Shown piece by piece: positions 11,078 to 20,946 of a stretch of 64,000 nt of DNA. Every line of letters begins with the position of its first letter. Within the stretch, counting starts at the first letter, position 1. The position numbers and the translations under genes were made by a program. The DNA is taken from contig OX155963.1 of the NCBI GenBank assembly GCA_944548615.1, positions 21,328,431 to 21,392,430 of the forward strand, given 5' to 3'. This stretch comes from Micropterix aruncella. Its lineage: Eukaryota > Arthropoda > Insecta > Lepidoptera > Micropterigidae. The notes under the pieces were generated by a model that saw only the letters and a list, made by a program, of their open reading frames with translations, had not been told where the DNA came from and did not search any database.

Positions 11078-11700
11078 TTTTACTTTCCTGGTAGAGGAAG
11101 TATTGTGAACGCAATTCTGTATGTCTCTGTGTGTCTGTGTGTGTGTTCCTCCACGATAGCGCCCAAACGCGTCATCCGATTGAGCAGAAATTTGGCACGC
11201 AGGCACCATTTGGTCATGGCAAGAGTTAAAAAGATTGTGGTCGAAATTAATCATACTTCAATCTCAAAGGAGGGCCAGGTGGAGGGTTTGGGGGAGAGAC
11301 GTTGGGGGGGGAGTTGGGGAGGTTTTGGGGGTTGGGAGTGTGGGTTTGGGGGGTTGGTGGAGGGTTGAGGGGGGGGGGGGAATTGAGAGGGGAGTTGAGG
11401 GTGGGTTTATGGGGGGTTGGGGTTTAGGGTTTGGCGCGCGGGGGAGGGTTGTTTGCTTGCCGGGAAAGTCTCGGGGTGACACAGCCGATTATTTCCTTAC
11501 GTGTAATTTAAGTAAAATCTATTTTATTTTTGAAACTCGAATATATTTGGCTTACAGACAAAAAATTTTTTACACACTCAATCCCTTGCTAAAATCTATT
11601 TTTATAAGTTAGTAAATTTTAAAAATGGAATTACCATAAATTTTAAAAAGTTGATCTCCGTAACCTTTCATAGATTTATTCTTTTGATTAATATTCACAG
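11078..11700 (+). repeat. Family B dispersed repeat, long G-rich version, plus family E segment
   Basis: Starts near CTTTCCTGGTAGAGGAAG; shares CGCCCAAACGCGTCATCCGA and GGTCATGGCAAGAGTTAAAA with the copies at 32735 and 36480, and CTTGCCGGGAAAGTCTCGGGG with the others. Positions 11265-11450 are an unusually long G-rich run on the plus strand with many GGGG blocks. The following 11495-11700 (TTTGGCTTACAGACAAAA, AAAATGGAATTACC) recurs at 38922-39115 and 61800-61990. Frames read from the G-rich strand are low-complexity artefacts. Confidence 0.7.
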
Positions 11701-12522
11701 AGTTATGACCTATTTTCCAAATTACACTTTCCCAATATGTTCAATTTTTATAATAAACTCGCATTACCGCGCCATAAGACATTTTATTTAAAAAACACCA
11801 CGAAAGGAAGAATATAATTAAAAGCAACAAACCTCAGCGCTAACAAGACTTCAACCCTCCAAAACTCAAGTGGTGATAAACACACAACGAAGTACACAAA
11901 ACTGAACTCGCGGTCACGCAACTTTGATTTTGGCGCTGAAAAAGCCGGTTGGGAAAATTTTCGAAAATGTGGTAAGAAGACGCGAAACACATGAACGGCC
12001 AATCCGTCAAAAATGTGGCACTGCACTGAGTACGGAACAATGTGCGACGACGCTGATACGAATAAATGGGCTATTTCTCAAGTACATATTACACACAAGC
12101 GCAAGTGACGGGGGCAGTTGGAAATTTGTAATTTCTAAAAATGGCTGAATAATGACATTTTTAGCCGCAAAAGTAAGACACACAGGAATAAAATTAAGAG
12201 GTTTAACCGCTGGAATGCTAATACCACCGATCGGTAGTTTTACCGTTGCAACAACTCGCGGGCGGTCGATCTTCGTATTTATGCAATTTTGTAATTATAT
12301 GCGAAAAAAGTTGCCTTCAACGAATATGCCACCATTATACATTAGTATGCGTGCACTTACACCCCCTACAAAAAAGGTCGAGGGTTGAAAACATGCCGTC
12401 GTGAGTTTCATTCCCATGGCTAGCTTTCTAAGGGTTAATGATTTCCCACAATTAATTAACATAAAATATATATTTTGATTGATTAAAAAAAATTATTACA
12501 AAACACTAAATGATTTGTTCGT
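11701..12522. other. No feature recognised
   Basis: Several short frames exist around 11780-12390 on both strands but overlap each other and show no recognisable domain. Confidence 0.4.
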
Positions 12523-12742
12523 TTGTTTATACTCTTTATTATAAAATTTCACAATGGGCGGGTTACAGTCATACGACAATCTCTTACAACCAACCCTACT
12601 ATGAAGTGTTTATGTGTGGAAATGTGTGTCTTGTGAAATTTGATCCCAACGGAAAATTATGAATCAGCCGGGAATCGAACCCGGGACCTTACCTACAATG
12701 TAAGATCAGGGGGGAAGGTGGCCACTATGCCACCGGGCCTTG
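12523..12742 (-). mobile_element. tRNA-derived SINE
   Basis: On the minus strand the head is tRNA-like. An A-box-like TGGCATAGTGG lies at about 12733-12721 and a B-box GGTTCGATTCCC at about 12681-12670, spaced as in an internal RNA polymerase III promoter. A non-tRNA body follows and the end is AT-rich with AATAAAG near 12540. The cloverleaf is not intact (C-rich middle), so it is a retroposon and not a functional tRNA. Exact ends and target duplication not resolved. Confidence 0.65.
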
Positions 12743-13480
12743 TACTACCGGGCAGTGTAAGTGCTACTAAACCATCGAGACGACTCGATGGATCTGATAT
12801 TATTCAGAATGTGCTATACAACTTTTGTTTACCTGTCAGTTTAAAGTTATGTTAGCAGTTTAAAGTTAATATTATAACTTTAAGTTAATATTATAATTTT
12901 AAATTGAAATTAAAGTAATAATAACCAGTTTAACCGTTAGTGCTAAGCGGCGCAAAAGTGATGCGATAGTTTGAATCGAAAATTGCGCAGCAGCGCAAAA
13001 CTGCCGCACACATCAGTGTGTTTTTGGTGCTTCGTGGTAGTGGACGTATTCTAATCTCGTGCATAATTTGTTACGAGAGTGCATATTTATACATTAAAAA
13101 ACAACTTTTTACAGTTTTTGCAATTTTCATATATATTCACAAAAATTGCTTAGCACTAAAATGGTTAAAGTTAATATTTTAAATATTACCAGTTTTAAGT
13201 TATGTAAGTAATCCGTAATATTTACACAATCGTGAGCCAACGAAGTTATATTTTCGGGTTTATTCGGTGCTGAACTTTAAGTGAAGCTTTGCGTATTTCA
13301 TTTGCGGACCACCTGATCCATATGCCCCTTGCACTATTCAACCTATGTGCGACTGGATATAAAAAATAGTAGGACATAATGCATCTAGCACTGTTATATT
13401 ATTATTATCAAAGACACCAATAACACTTAAAATCGAAGACTATCGCGGTTGTTTGACATTATAAACCAGTTAAAAACAGA
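12743..13480. other. No feature recognised
   Basis: AT-rich; repeated short words such as AGTTTAAAGTTAATATT around 12840-12900 suggest local slippage only. Confidence 0.4.
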
Positions 13481-13611
13481 TTTTCCGCGTCAAGTTTGTT
13501 CAACCCCACGTTTCGGCGACGTTGCAACCGCCGTTGTCAATAGAGGACTGTCTACCCTGGGACAACGGCGGTTGCAGCATCTCCGAAACATGGAGTGCTA
13601 CCACGCGGTAA
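13481..13611. repeat. Long imperfect hairpin (foldback)
   Basis: Left arm 13507-13538 and right arm 13561-13593 share inverted GCAACCGCCGTTGTC and GTTTCGG segments. The outer bases TTTTCCGCGT and ACGCGGTAAA extend the stem to about 55 bp with bulges, around a ~22-base loop. GC-rich in an AT-rich setting. It could be a foldback MITE or a structured retroposon segment. Confidence 0.55.
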
Positions 13612-13855
13612 ATCTATTTTTATTTTTACTATAACATTTGATCATTATCATTCGTAATAATGTTTAATGACAATTATAATAATGATTGTCAATAAACAAT
13701 AAATCTTTCCGCTACAGCATCAGAAGGTTACAAAAAAGCTATTGTAGTATACCTATAGAGAAATTTTATCGGGAAAATCGATGAAATTATTGCAATATTA
13801 CCAATGTCAAGATAAAAATAACGCACTGACTAATAAATTTAATCGTATTCCTCAG

Positions 13856-14531
13856 AGCGACTTTCACCATCCAGCCCGTTAACATCTGCTAAGAGACGTT
13901 AGTTATACACGAATAACAATTTAACAGCTGGTTAAATTCTGATGGTTTGAACCAATCATTTTTGAGCGTCGCTTATGATTGCCTCAAAAGCGCTTTTTTG
14001 AGCGTAGGAACAACAATCGCGCCGACCCAACCATTCTTACCGCGCAGCTGTCAAAATTGTTGCGATATGTCTCGACCGCCTTTTTTATGACTTTCGAGTG
14101 TTTAGTGTTTCGTTGCGTTAGTTTTCTGCTATTTTGACCATTTGGCTACGAATTCTTTTATATTGGAGTATGGATTTCGATTATAATACCGATGATTTTG
14201 GTTTTCTCCTGAATAACCATGGAGCAACCTATTGTGACGGTTCCTCTGGATCGAATAGTCAATAATAACAAACAGTAACAGCAATAATAATATAAAACAA
14301 TAGTCAAAACGAGAATAAAGCCGAAATCAGAGCACAGACAAACTAACCTGAAAATTGTGACAGTTCTGGCTAACGACCGATTAATGAACGCTTACCGGGG
14401 ATCGTGATTCGGTTAAGGAAATTAACCAACGTTAGGATAACAACGTGTGGTGCAAACGAATTTGGGATTGAACCATGGTTAGTGCTGTTAACCGTGGTTA
14501 TCTTTCTTAACAGACGTTGGTACAAGTCGCC
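13856..14531. mobile_element. Possible terminal-inverted-repeat element
   Basis: GCGACTT near 13857 and its inverted form AAGTCGC near 14524-14530, followed inward by similar TCTGYTAAGA words, suggest degraded inverted termini around about 675 bp. The interior holds only a short frame at 14172 (MDFDYNTDDFGF...) with no recognised domain. Target duplication not identified. Confidence 0.3.
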
Positions 14532-15109
14532 TTTAATAAGACTACCTATGCAAAGATTTGGCTATTAATCGGACGTATAGAATGTATAACTTCATTCTTT
14601 AAACAAATGATCTTATTCCGAGGCGAAGGCACTGTAAATAGGACTTCGTTGTGGTTAACGAATTTTCGACACCTTCCGCGACAATAGTATGTCTGGCATA
14701 CACTCACACGCGTCCAAGCAGACATGTCACGGTGGTAAACGTGTAGTAGCGGACAGTTCTGTTCATAACTACATGTGGCCTTATCTATGTGAACAATTAT
14801 GGCAAATCATATCTATTACAATAAAGAGCGAACACTGAACAGCCAATCCGACTGACCGGAAAGATACACACATAGTTATTACCGGGCAAAATATGCATAC
14901 ATTTGCTATACAGTGTTGCTTAGTATTATCTAAAGCCAACAACGCTAAACTTATGATAGGTTCTGTTTCGATCTCTGCTCTATGATAACATAAATAAGTT
15001 TATATCCAGGCACAACGAAACCACGCAAAGTATCCCCCCCCCCTCTCTCTCTCCCCCCAGTTGTTTTTTCAATGTGCGTCAATTTAAAAATTGCGTGTCT
15101 GCATTACGA
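14532..15109. other. No feature recognised
   Basis: Contains a CT-rich run near 15032-15056; otherwise nothing identifiable. Confidence 0.4.
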
Positions 15110-15395
15110 TGGCCCAGTGCAGTTAAGCCATTATGACCCATGTGTTATGGTAAGCCGAACTCACAGGTCAACACCCACCCGGCAGCCTCCAAGCAGAAGT
15201 TTGAACCCGGGTAGGACTCTGTGCCTGCGGGCCAGTTCCCCTGGGAATCGTAGTTCGGGCGCTCCTGGACGGTTTGCGCACCGTGCTGCTTCAGCCAATC
15301 GACTGTGCACGCCGGGGGAGTCTGGAAACGGCTTTATTTCCTATAGAGCAGGGGTAGTTGCTTACCTTACGGCAACTGTTCTTGACCCACACATA
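15110..15395 (+). repeat. Family A dispersed repeat, subtype A2, head half
   Basis: Reads from CCCATGTGTTATGGTAAGCC through AACCCGGGTAGGACTCTGTG and GGCGCTCCTGGACGGTTTGC to CTTACGGCAACTGTTCTTGA. Ends abruptly where the next copy follows after about 30 bp. A long plus-strand frame crosses this and the next copy but is not conserved in other copies. Confidence 0.75.
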
Positions 15396-15424
15396 CTTAA
15401 TGTCCTTTTGCATATAATAACACT

Positions 15425-15810
15425 GTCCTATATAACGCACGGGTCAGCACCCATCCGGCGGCCTCCGCGCAGAAGCGCGAGCCCGGGTAGGACTCAGGTC
15501 TGCGGGCCAGTTTCCCCTAGGAGTCAACCTTCGGGCGCTCCTGGATGGTTTGCGTGCGGCGTCAACCAATCGATTGTGCACTCCGACTGATAGCCGGGGG
15601 AGTCTGGAAACAGCTTTGTTTCCTATAGACCCGGGGGTAGTTGTTAACATTACGGCAACTGCTCTTGAAACGACCATAAGAGCGCAAGTGTCGACCCCGT
15701 CCAAAGTCTTCTACGCTTACCCACAGGAGATAGAATGATCAAATATCGTTAAAACTTCCTGAGGTGATGGGTTCGCAGGTTGTAGATTGCAGCTCTAGTT
15801 GTCACATGTT
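15425..15810 (+). repeat. Family A dispersed repeat, subtype A2, internally deleted
   Basis: Same head blocks as the preceding copy, then a jump at about 15680 straight to the tail blocks (AAGTCTTCTACGCTTACC, TCGTTAAAACTTCCTGAGG). About 300 bp of the middle is missing. It lies in direct tandem with the previous copy. Confidence 0.75.
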
Positions 15811-15949
15811 TTTTTCGATACGTCATTTTAAAAATTGCGTGTACATTACGATCGCTCTAACTCGTTATTTTCGCTGTAGTTCGTACGATTTTAAACGTAA
15901 ATTTGACAACGCAGCAGTGTCTCGCTCGGCTTCAAACTATTTTTGGTGA

Positions 15950-17285
15950 TAAAGCACTAGGCAAGACGACAAACTGTGAGAAACCTGCGCTCGTGGTGGA
16001 TCCCACACAATTTGACTAAGGCTCAAAGTGAATTGCCATGCTTACCAGATTCAAGAAGAGGCGTCAAATTGGCGTGAAACATAGTAACAGGTGGCGATTT
16101 ACAGTTACGATTCCGAAACAAAACAGCAATCGTCCATTTGGGTCTTTCAAGATGAGGCGAACCCAACCAAAGTGGCGCGCATGTAAAAAGCCGCAAAGAA
16201 GATTATGGCTTCTATCTTTAGAAAAACTGTATACGTGGCTACTTTTGCCTTGAAGAATCGTCGTACCCTGAATTCTGATTGGTGCACGACCTGATTGGCG
16301 CACGAAACCGGTAGCGAATGGTTTCGTGCAGTTTGGGCCGCAAGATCCATCGTGTTCTCGGATCGGCCCAACTCGTGATTCAACTCCTATTCAGAAGCCT
16401 CCACTAGTGGAAGGCTATCCCGGATAAGACTCTCGCGTCTCAGGCCTCACGGCTGGCGGATCGTTTTCTCTTGGGGGACTGCCTCCCGGCGCTACTGGAC
16501 GGTTTGCGCATCGTTCGGCGACGCCAATCGGTTGTGCACTCTGATTAATTTCTGAAGGAGTCTGGGGACTATGGAAATACACTGTCTCCTAAGCAGCTGG
16601 ATGGATGTTGACCTATCGTCAACCACTATTGAAATTACCTACAACTATTTAGGTACCTGATCCTGAATTCAGAGCCAGACAAAAGATGCCATTAGTCCGT
16701 GGTAGATTCAAACTGAATCACCGCTGAATTTACGGCAGGTAGAGGCCGCGTAAGCGACTTCGGTCCTGGAGGTATATCCTGAAGGTTAATTCCAGACGGA
16801 GATACCCTGCCAAAACTGGTAGCCAGGGGGCGAGGTGGCCCCACTGGTTTACCTTTCTAGTGCCTTGACGTAAGGCGTTGGACTCTGGCGGATTCGTGGT
16901 TTTGCTGGACGGTAGGTTTGTAAGTCTTCTACGTTCACCTCCCGGGAGACAGAACGAATACATATCGTTAAAACTTCCTGAGGTGACGGGTTCGCCCATT
17001 GTAGTTGACAACTCAAGTTGGTACACGACCATCGCTATTGACGAACTCCATAAAAGCAACCGTAAACGCTGCATCAGCTTGCACCAAGACAATGCCAGCT
17101 CTCACATGGCCAGATTGACGAACGAATTTTTTAAGGCGAAAAACGTAACTCATACGCCATCCTCCATACAGACCCCAATTAGCACCTTGTGACTTCTTCT
17201 TGTTGCCAAAAATTAAGAACCAATTACGCGGTCAAAGATTTGTATTGCCAGAAAAGGACACGCTTCCGAGGTCACCACAGAGGAG
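15950..17285 (+). pseudogene. Mariner transposase relic interrupted by a family A insertion
   Basis: Two segments, 15950-16291 and 17018-17285, encode successive parts of a mariner (Tc1/mariner superfamily) transposase with stops and frameshifts. The first contains the equivalent of SRWIPHNLT and WVFQDEANPTKV; the second contains WYTT, the catalytic-aspartate motif LHQDNASSHMA near 17078 and KIKNQLRGQRF-like sequence near 17210-17245. The break falls at the WYTT motif, where the family A repeat sits. Intact mariner transposases are about 345 residues; this one cannot be functional. The gene normally cuts and pastes its own element at TA sites. Confidence 0.8.
16292..17017 (+). mobile_element. 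Family A dispersed repeat, subtype A1, complete insertion in mariner
   Basis: This 726-bp copy is bracketed by TTGGTGCACGACC (16279-16291) and TTGGTACACGACC (17018-17030), a 13-bp near-perfect direct repeat of the mariner coding sequence. That bracketing defines both ends of the family. It starts near TGATTGGCGCACGAAACCGG and ends GTAGTTGACAACTCAAG. A 13-bp variable-sequence duplication is the kind made by target-primed retroposition rather than by most cut-and-paste transposons, but there is no poly(A) tail. No protein is encoded. Confidence 0.7.
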
Positions 17286-17289
17286 TGAA

Positions 17290-18574
17290 ATAAAGGATAT
17301 GAAAACTGGTTTATACCTATGAAAAAGTGTGTTAACGCTAACGGAGAATATTTTGAGCAAAAATAATTTATTTTTGACCATTATTTGTATTTTTTTCGTA
17401 TTCATTTCAGTTCTTATTCATTCAGTTCTTATTCTTTCTCATTCATATTCATTTCCGGTAACTTGCAGTGTGGACCTCGTAGTAATGGTAAAACATGCCA
17501 TTTTAAGTTGCCTTTAATGTCTTAAATGTGGTCTTAAATCCCTTATAATTATTAAAATGATTGTTTTCGCATATTTTTTGTTGATATGTTGCAATTTTAT
17601 AACAGAAACAAAAACGCTCAAAATTTAAAAAAGAAAAAAATCACGTATTTATCATATTATACACAAAACCTCTACATTCCCGATTATCTATTAAATAAAA
17701 TTATCCCTAAAGATTTCGGTTCGCCTTCATAGCGATTTCTGCTGGTTCGTCTATTGTATAATAGATGGCATTATATGTTTGGTTTGCATACTCGCTAATA
17801 GTGGGCGCTGATTCAGCACATTTTTAAATTACATTTTATTGGTTGTTTTTTAAAATGGTTATTAAATTAATATATGCGTATATTTCGAAACTTTATAAAT
17901 ATTTTTTTTCCAGATGTCGAATTAAGAATAACAATATTAATAAGAATAAATTTAATTCCGAAATTAAATGCTTGAATACTAGATATACAAAGTCTGCCTG
18001 ACTAAGCCGATGCCCTGACCAAGGCAGACTCGACTATGTTAGTCGTAAATTGTGAATTGTGCGCACACTTGAATATAATATAACTAAGAGAAGGAAAACA
18101 ATATCTAATAGCTTTAATAAATAAGCAGTATATATCTCAAGGAATTTTTCATCTAGATAACTGAATAATGTGTAATGATACCTAATACTGCATAATCAAG
18201 TGAAAGAATATTAATAATTAATACAAAAATTAACTAATTAAAACTAATACTAAAATAACAATACAATTTAAATTAAAATGATAGATAGTCAGTAAATAAT
18301 AGAGAAAAAATATCCTAAAGCAATAAATAAAAAAAGTATTAAATAATCAGGTTGAATAGTCGGGTTGATAGTCAATGAACAGTAAGAATATAGCCTGCAT
18401 ATAGTCTGATATTTTACAAACGGCTTATTGATATTTACAAACTTTTACAAACAAACCTATACTTTCCTGGATATCATTTTGCCTGAGGCAAAGGATTTTT
18501 AGATTTTTCCGTTTGATTTTTCTACTGTTAGATTTTTTTGTTTCTGCTGATACGCCTGTTTTAGATTGTTCTAT
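17290..18574. other. AT-rich stretch without recognised genes
   Basis: About 1.3 kb, strongly AT-rich. A short inverted repeat (AGTCTGCCT...AGGCAGACT) lies at about 17990-18029. No coding signal. Confidence 0.4.
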
Positions 18575-19695
18575 GTTTGGCCATAATATATGACTATTTT
18601 TTCTGGTGTCATATCCATTATCGAGCGTTGATAATCACAACTTTGCTGGCGGTAGCTCGCAACAGGCACTTGGTAGATTACTGAAAACTGGTTGTACGGA
18701 GATGGCTCATGAGTTGTACGTTTTTTACCTCTAGTTATATCCATTATCGAGCGTTGATAATCACAACTTTGCTGGCGGTAGCTCGCAACAGGCACTTGGT
18801 AGATTACTGAAAACTGGTTGTACGGAGATGGCTCATGAGTTGTACGTTTTTTACCTCTAGTTATATCCATTATCGAGCGTTGATAATCACAACTTTGCTG
18901 GCGGTAGCTCGCAACAGGCACTTGGTAGATTACTGAAAACTGGTTGTACGGAGATGGCTCATGAGTTGTACGTTTTTTACCTCTAGTTATATCCATTATC
19001 GAGCGTTGATAATCACAACTTTGCTGGCGGTAGCTCGCAACAGGCACTTGGTAGATTACTGAAAACTGGTTGTATGGAGATGGCTCATGAGTTCTACGTT
19101 TTTTACCTCTAAATATTCGTTTGTCTGTCTGGCTGTGAGAACTGGCATTGGCATAGTGCAAAATGATGTAGCATTTATATTTTCTTTTACGGAGTTCCTC
19201 AATAACCTCTGGCAACCAAATGATCTTGTACCAATAAGCATTCGCGGTACGACGATTCTCCAAAACAACAGTAGCCACGTGTAACTAAACACGTAGCCTA
19301 ACAAAAATAAGTGATTTTCGCTTCGCAATGCTTTCTTTGCACGCACGCCACGTTGATTGGGGTTCGGCTCATCTAGAAATAACCAATTGGTCGATTGTTG
19401 CTTTATTTCGGGGTCGTAGCTGTAAATGTATGTTTCGTCACCTGTTCTACACTAAATCGGACTACCTGTTCCCACGTTTCAAACTAAATCAGACGCCCCT
19501 CCGTCAAATCTGTTAAACATGGCATTGCATTAAAAGATGCGACCCATATTTTAGCTTGTCGAATTGTGTGGGATCCACCGCGAGCACAGCTTCTCATACC
19601 CAAATGTTTGTGTAAGACTAATTGTACCTGACTCATGCCTCTGCCTAAGAATGCCCGAATCTCATAGATGGTCACATGCCTGGCTGTTTCCATCA
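18575..19695 (-). pseudogene. Mariner transposase relic with internal tandem repeats
   Basis: Minus-strand mariner transposase remnant. Recognisable parts in order are a segment like CARGGSHTI (compare SRWIPHNLT) near 19590, the block around ENRRTANAYWYKI near 19260, and IILHYANASSHS near 19150. The last corresponds to the catalytic HDNASSH motif, but aspartate is replaced by alanine, so activity is lost. Downstream of this the frame runs through four copies of a 126-bp tandem repeat in place of the normal C-terminal catalytic region. It is of the same general type as the plus-strand relic at 15950-17285. Confidence 0.75.
18611..19110 (-). repeat. Four 126-bp tandem repeats (42-residue in-frame units)
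   Basis: The start ATATCCATTATCGAGCG recurs at 18611, 18737, 18863 and 18989, exactly 126 bp apart, and the last unit ends near 19110. The units differ by only a few bases. Because 126 is divisible by 3, the minus-strand frame stays open through all four and encodes a repeated 42-residue block (TRGKKRTTHEPSPYNQFS onwards). Near-identity points to recent or ongoing expansion within an old transposon relic. Confidence 0.9.
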
Positions 19696-19884
19696 GACTT
19701 TGAAATTTACAAAATTTACGACGTCAGTTTGTGTATTACTTTCCAGATTGCTCGACACATTTGCGTGAAAATAAGTAAATTAGTGGCTGCAGAGGGGCCA
19801 GTCCGGAATCCGTATTCTGTATTATCCAGGAATATTGTCTCAATGTGAATTATGTATATTCCAAGTGGAAAATATTACAAGGGA

Positions 19885-20674
19885 TGTTACGCCCGTCGCC
19901 AAAACCACCCCAACAATGAGACGTCACCACTATCATCATCGCTACACGGCAGCAATGGACCGCCCTTATTCAAAAGAAACCGGACAATGCCGATACGATT
20001 ATAATATATTAAGTGGATCAACGAATCGGTTGGTTCGACTGTTGCTTAAAGATAGAATAAGTAAATTGTATAATTCATATTTGCGCACAGTCGATATTTA
20101 ATATTAGCGATTCGTTTAGAATAAGGATTTAAGAGTAAAATTATATAAATAGTAAAACAAGAGCTTTCTCTCTTGTTTAACCATATTGATATTTAGCAGC
20201 ATCACTGCAATTTAGGATTAGCTCCAGACGGAAACATTAAATAGTATTTTGGATAATGCTAAAGTAGACGTTTAAGGAAAGAGGGTGACAACAAAGAGAT
20301 CCACTGTATTTTGGATCGAAACAGAAACCACTTGTTAGAATGTTAAAACACTCTCCATTAGTTTTACGACCGAGAGCCGGCCGTCGAACATTAAAATAGG
20401 ATTAAACGAAAAAGGGGATATCTCCCCTCCGTAGCGTTAAAACAATGTAACTATTTGTAAGAAGTCTATAAGTACAACCCACACTCAATAGCAGACAGAC
20501 ATTCCTTCGGAAACTGTGTTAGAGTCACATGCTCACGCTGCATTATTAATTTGGCTTATTCACTTCTTGTAATTTTCAAACGTGTAATCACTGTGTAATC
20601 ATTATTGCATTTATTAAATAAAACAATTGGAAAATAATATTATTTTTGCGGTTCAATCACGCTGAAACGTAAAA
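19885..20674 (+). repeat. 5' LTR of errantivirus-like element
   Basis: Starts TGTTACGCCCGTCGCC and ends near ACGTAAAA before the primer site. A TATA-like CTATAAGTA lies at 20466-20474 and an AATAAA polyadenylation signal at 20617-20622, fitting a U3-R-U5 layout. It aligns base for base with 27335-28125 except for two substitutions (about 20072 and 20090) and a small change in the T-run near the end. A 79-codon frame within it is the same in both LTRs and is not considered a gene. Confidence 0.93.
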
Positions 20675-20675
20675 A

Positions 20676-20692
20676 TGGCGCAGTCGCGGTAG
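20676..20692 (+). promoter_or_regulatory. Primer binding site, tRNA-Ser type
   Basis: TGGCGCAGTCGCGG begins one or two bases after the LTR. It is complementary to the CGACTGCGCCA 3' end of serine tRNAs, the primer used by the 17.6/297 group of gypsy elements. It primes minus-strand cDNA synthesis. Confidence 0.85.
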
Positions 20693-20802
20693 TATTCTGC
20701 AAAGTGTTCAAGATTCACCAGCGGCACCTTACCTGGCGAACAAGCATCACTGACAGCGAACTGTCCGAGTTGCAGAACAACCTACAAAGAAGAAAGATAT
20801 CG

Positions 20803-20832
20803 ATGATCGGACTGGTCATCATCAAGTAAGTG
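20803..20832 (+). promoter_or_regulatory. Candidate leader exon end with splice donor
   Basis: An ATG at 20803 opens a tiny hydrophobic frame (MIGLVII) that runs straight into AA|GTAAGTG, a near-consensus 5' splice site with GT at 20826-20827, 120 bp upstream of the gag ATG. If unspliced, the frame ends at once in TAA. Errantiviruses express env from a spliced RNA whose donor lies in this region, so this may supply the start of Env. The acceptor cannot be placed and may lie in deleted sequence. Confidence 0.5.
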
Positions 20833-20946
20833 AAAAGCTCAAACATTACTTTCGACTTTCCCGTACACAGATTTTCCAGGTCTCACCAGATTCCCACGAT
20901 CTATTATTCATTAGAGGTACTTAAATTTGCAAATCACAATTCTAAA

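Noticed and set aside
11400..11440. Telomere-like GGGTTTAGGG words
   Set aside because: Insect telomeres use TTAGG; these words occur once inside a generic G-rich tract of a dispersed repeat.
15072..15590. 172-codon plus-strand frame
   Set aside because: It crosses two family A copies and the spacer between them; other family A copies do not keep the frame and the composition is repeat-like.
18611..19110. CRISPR-like array
   Set aside because: Repeats are contiguous 126-bp units without spacers, in a eukaryotic transposon relic.
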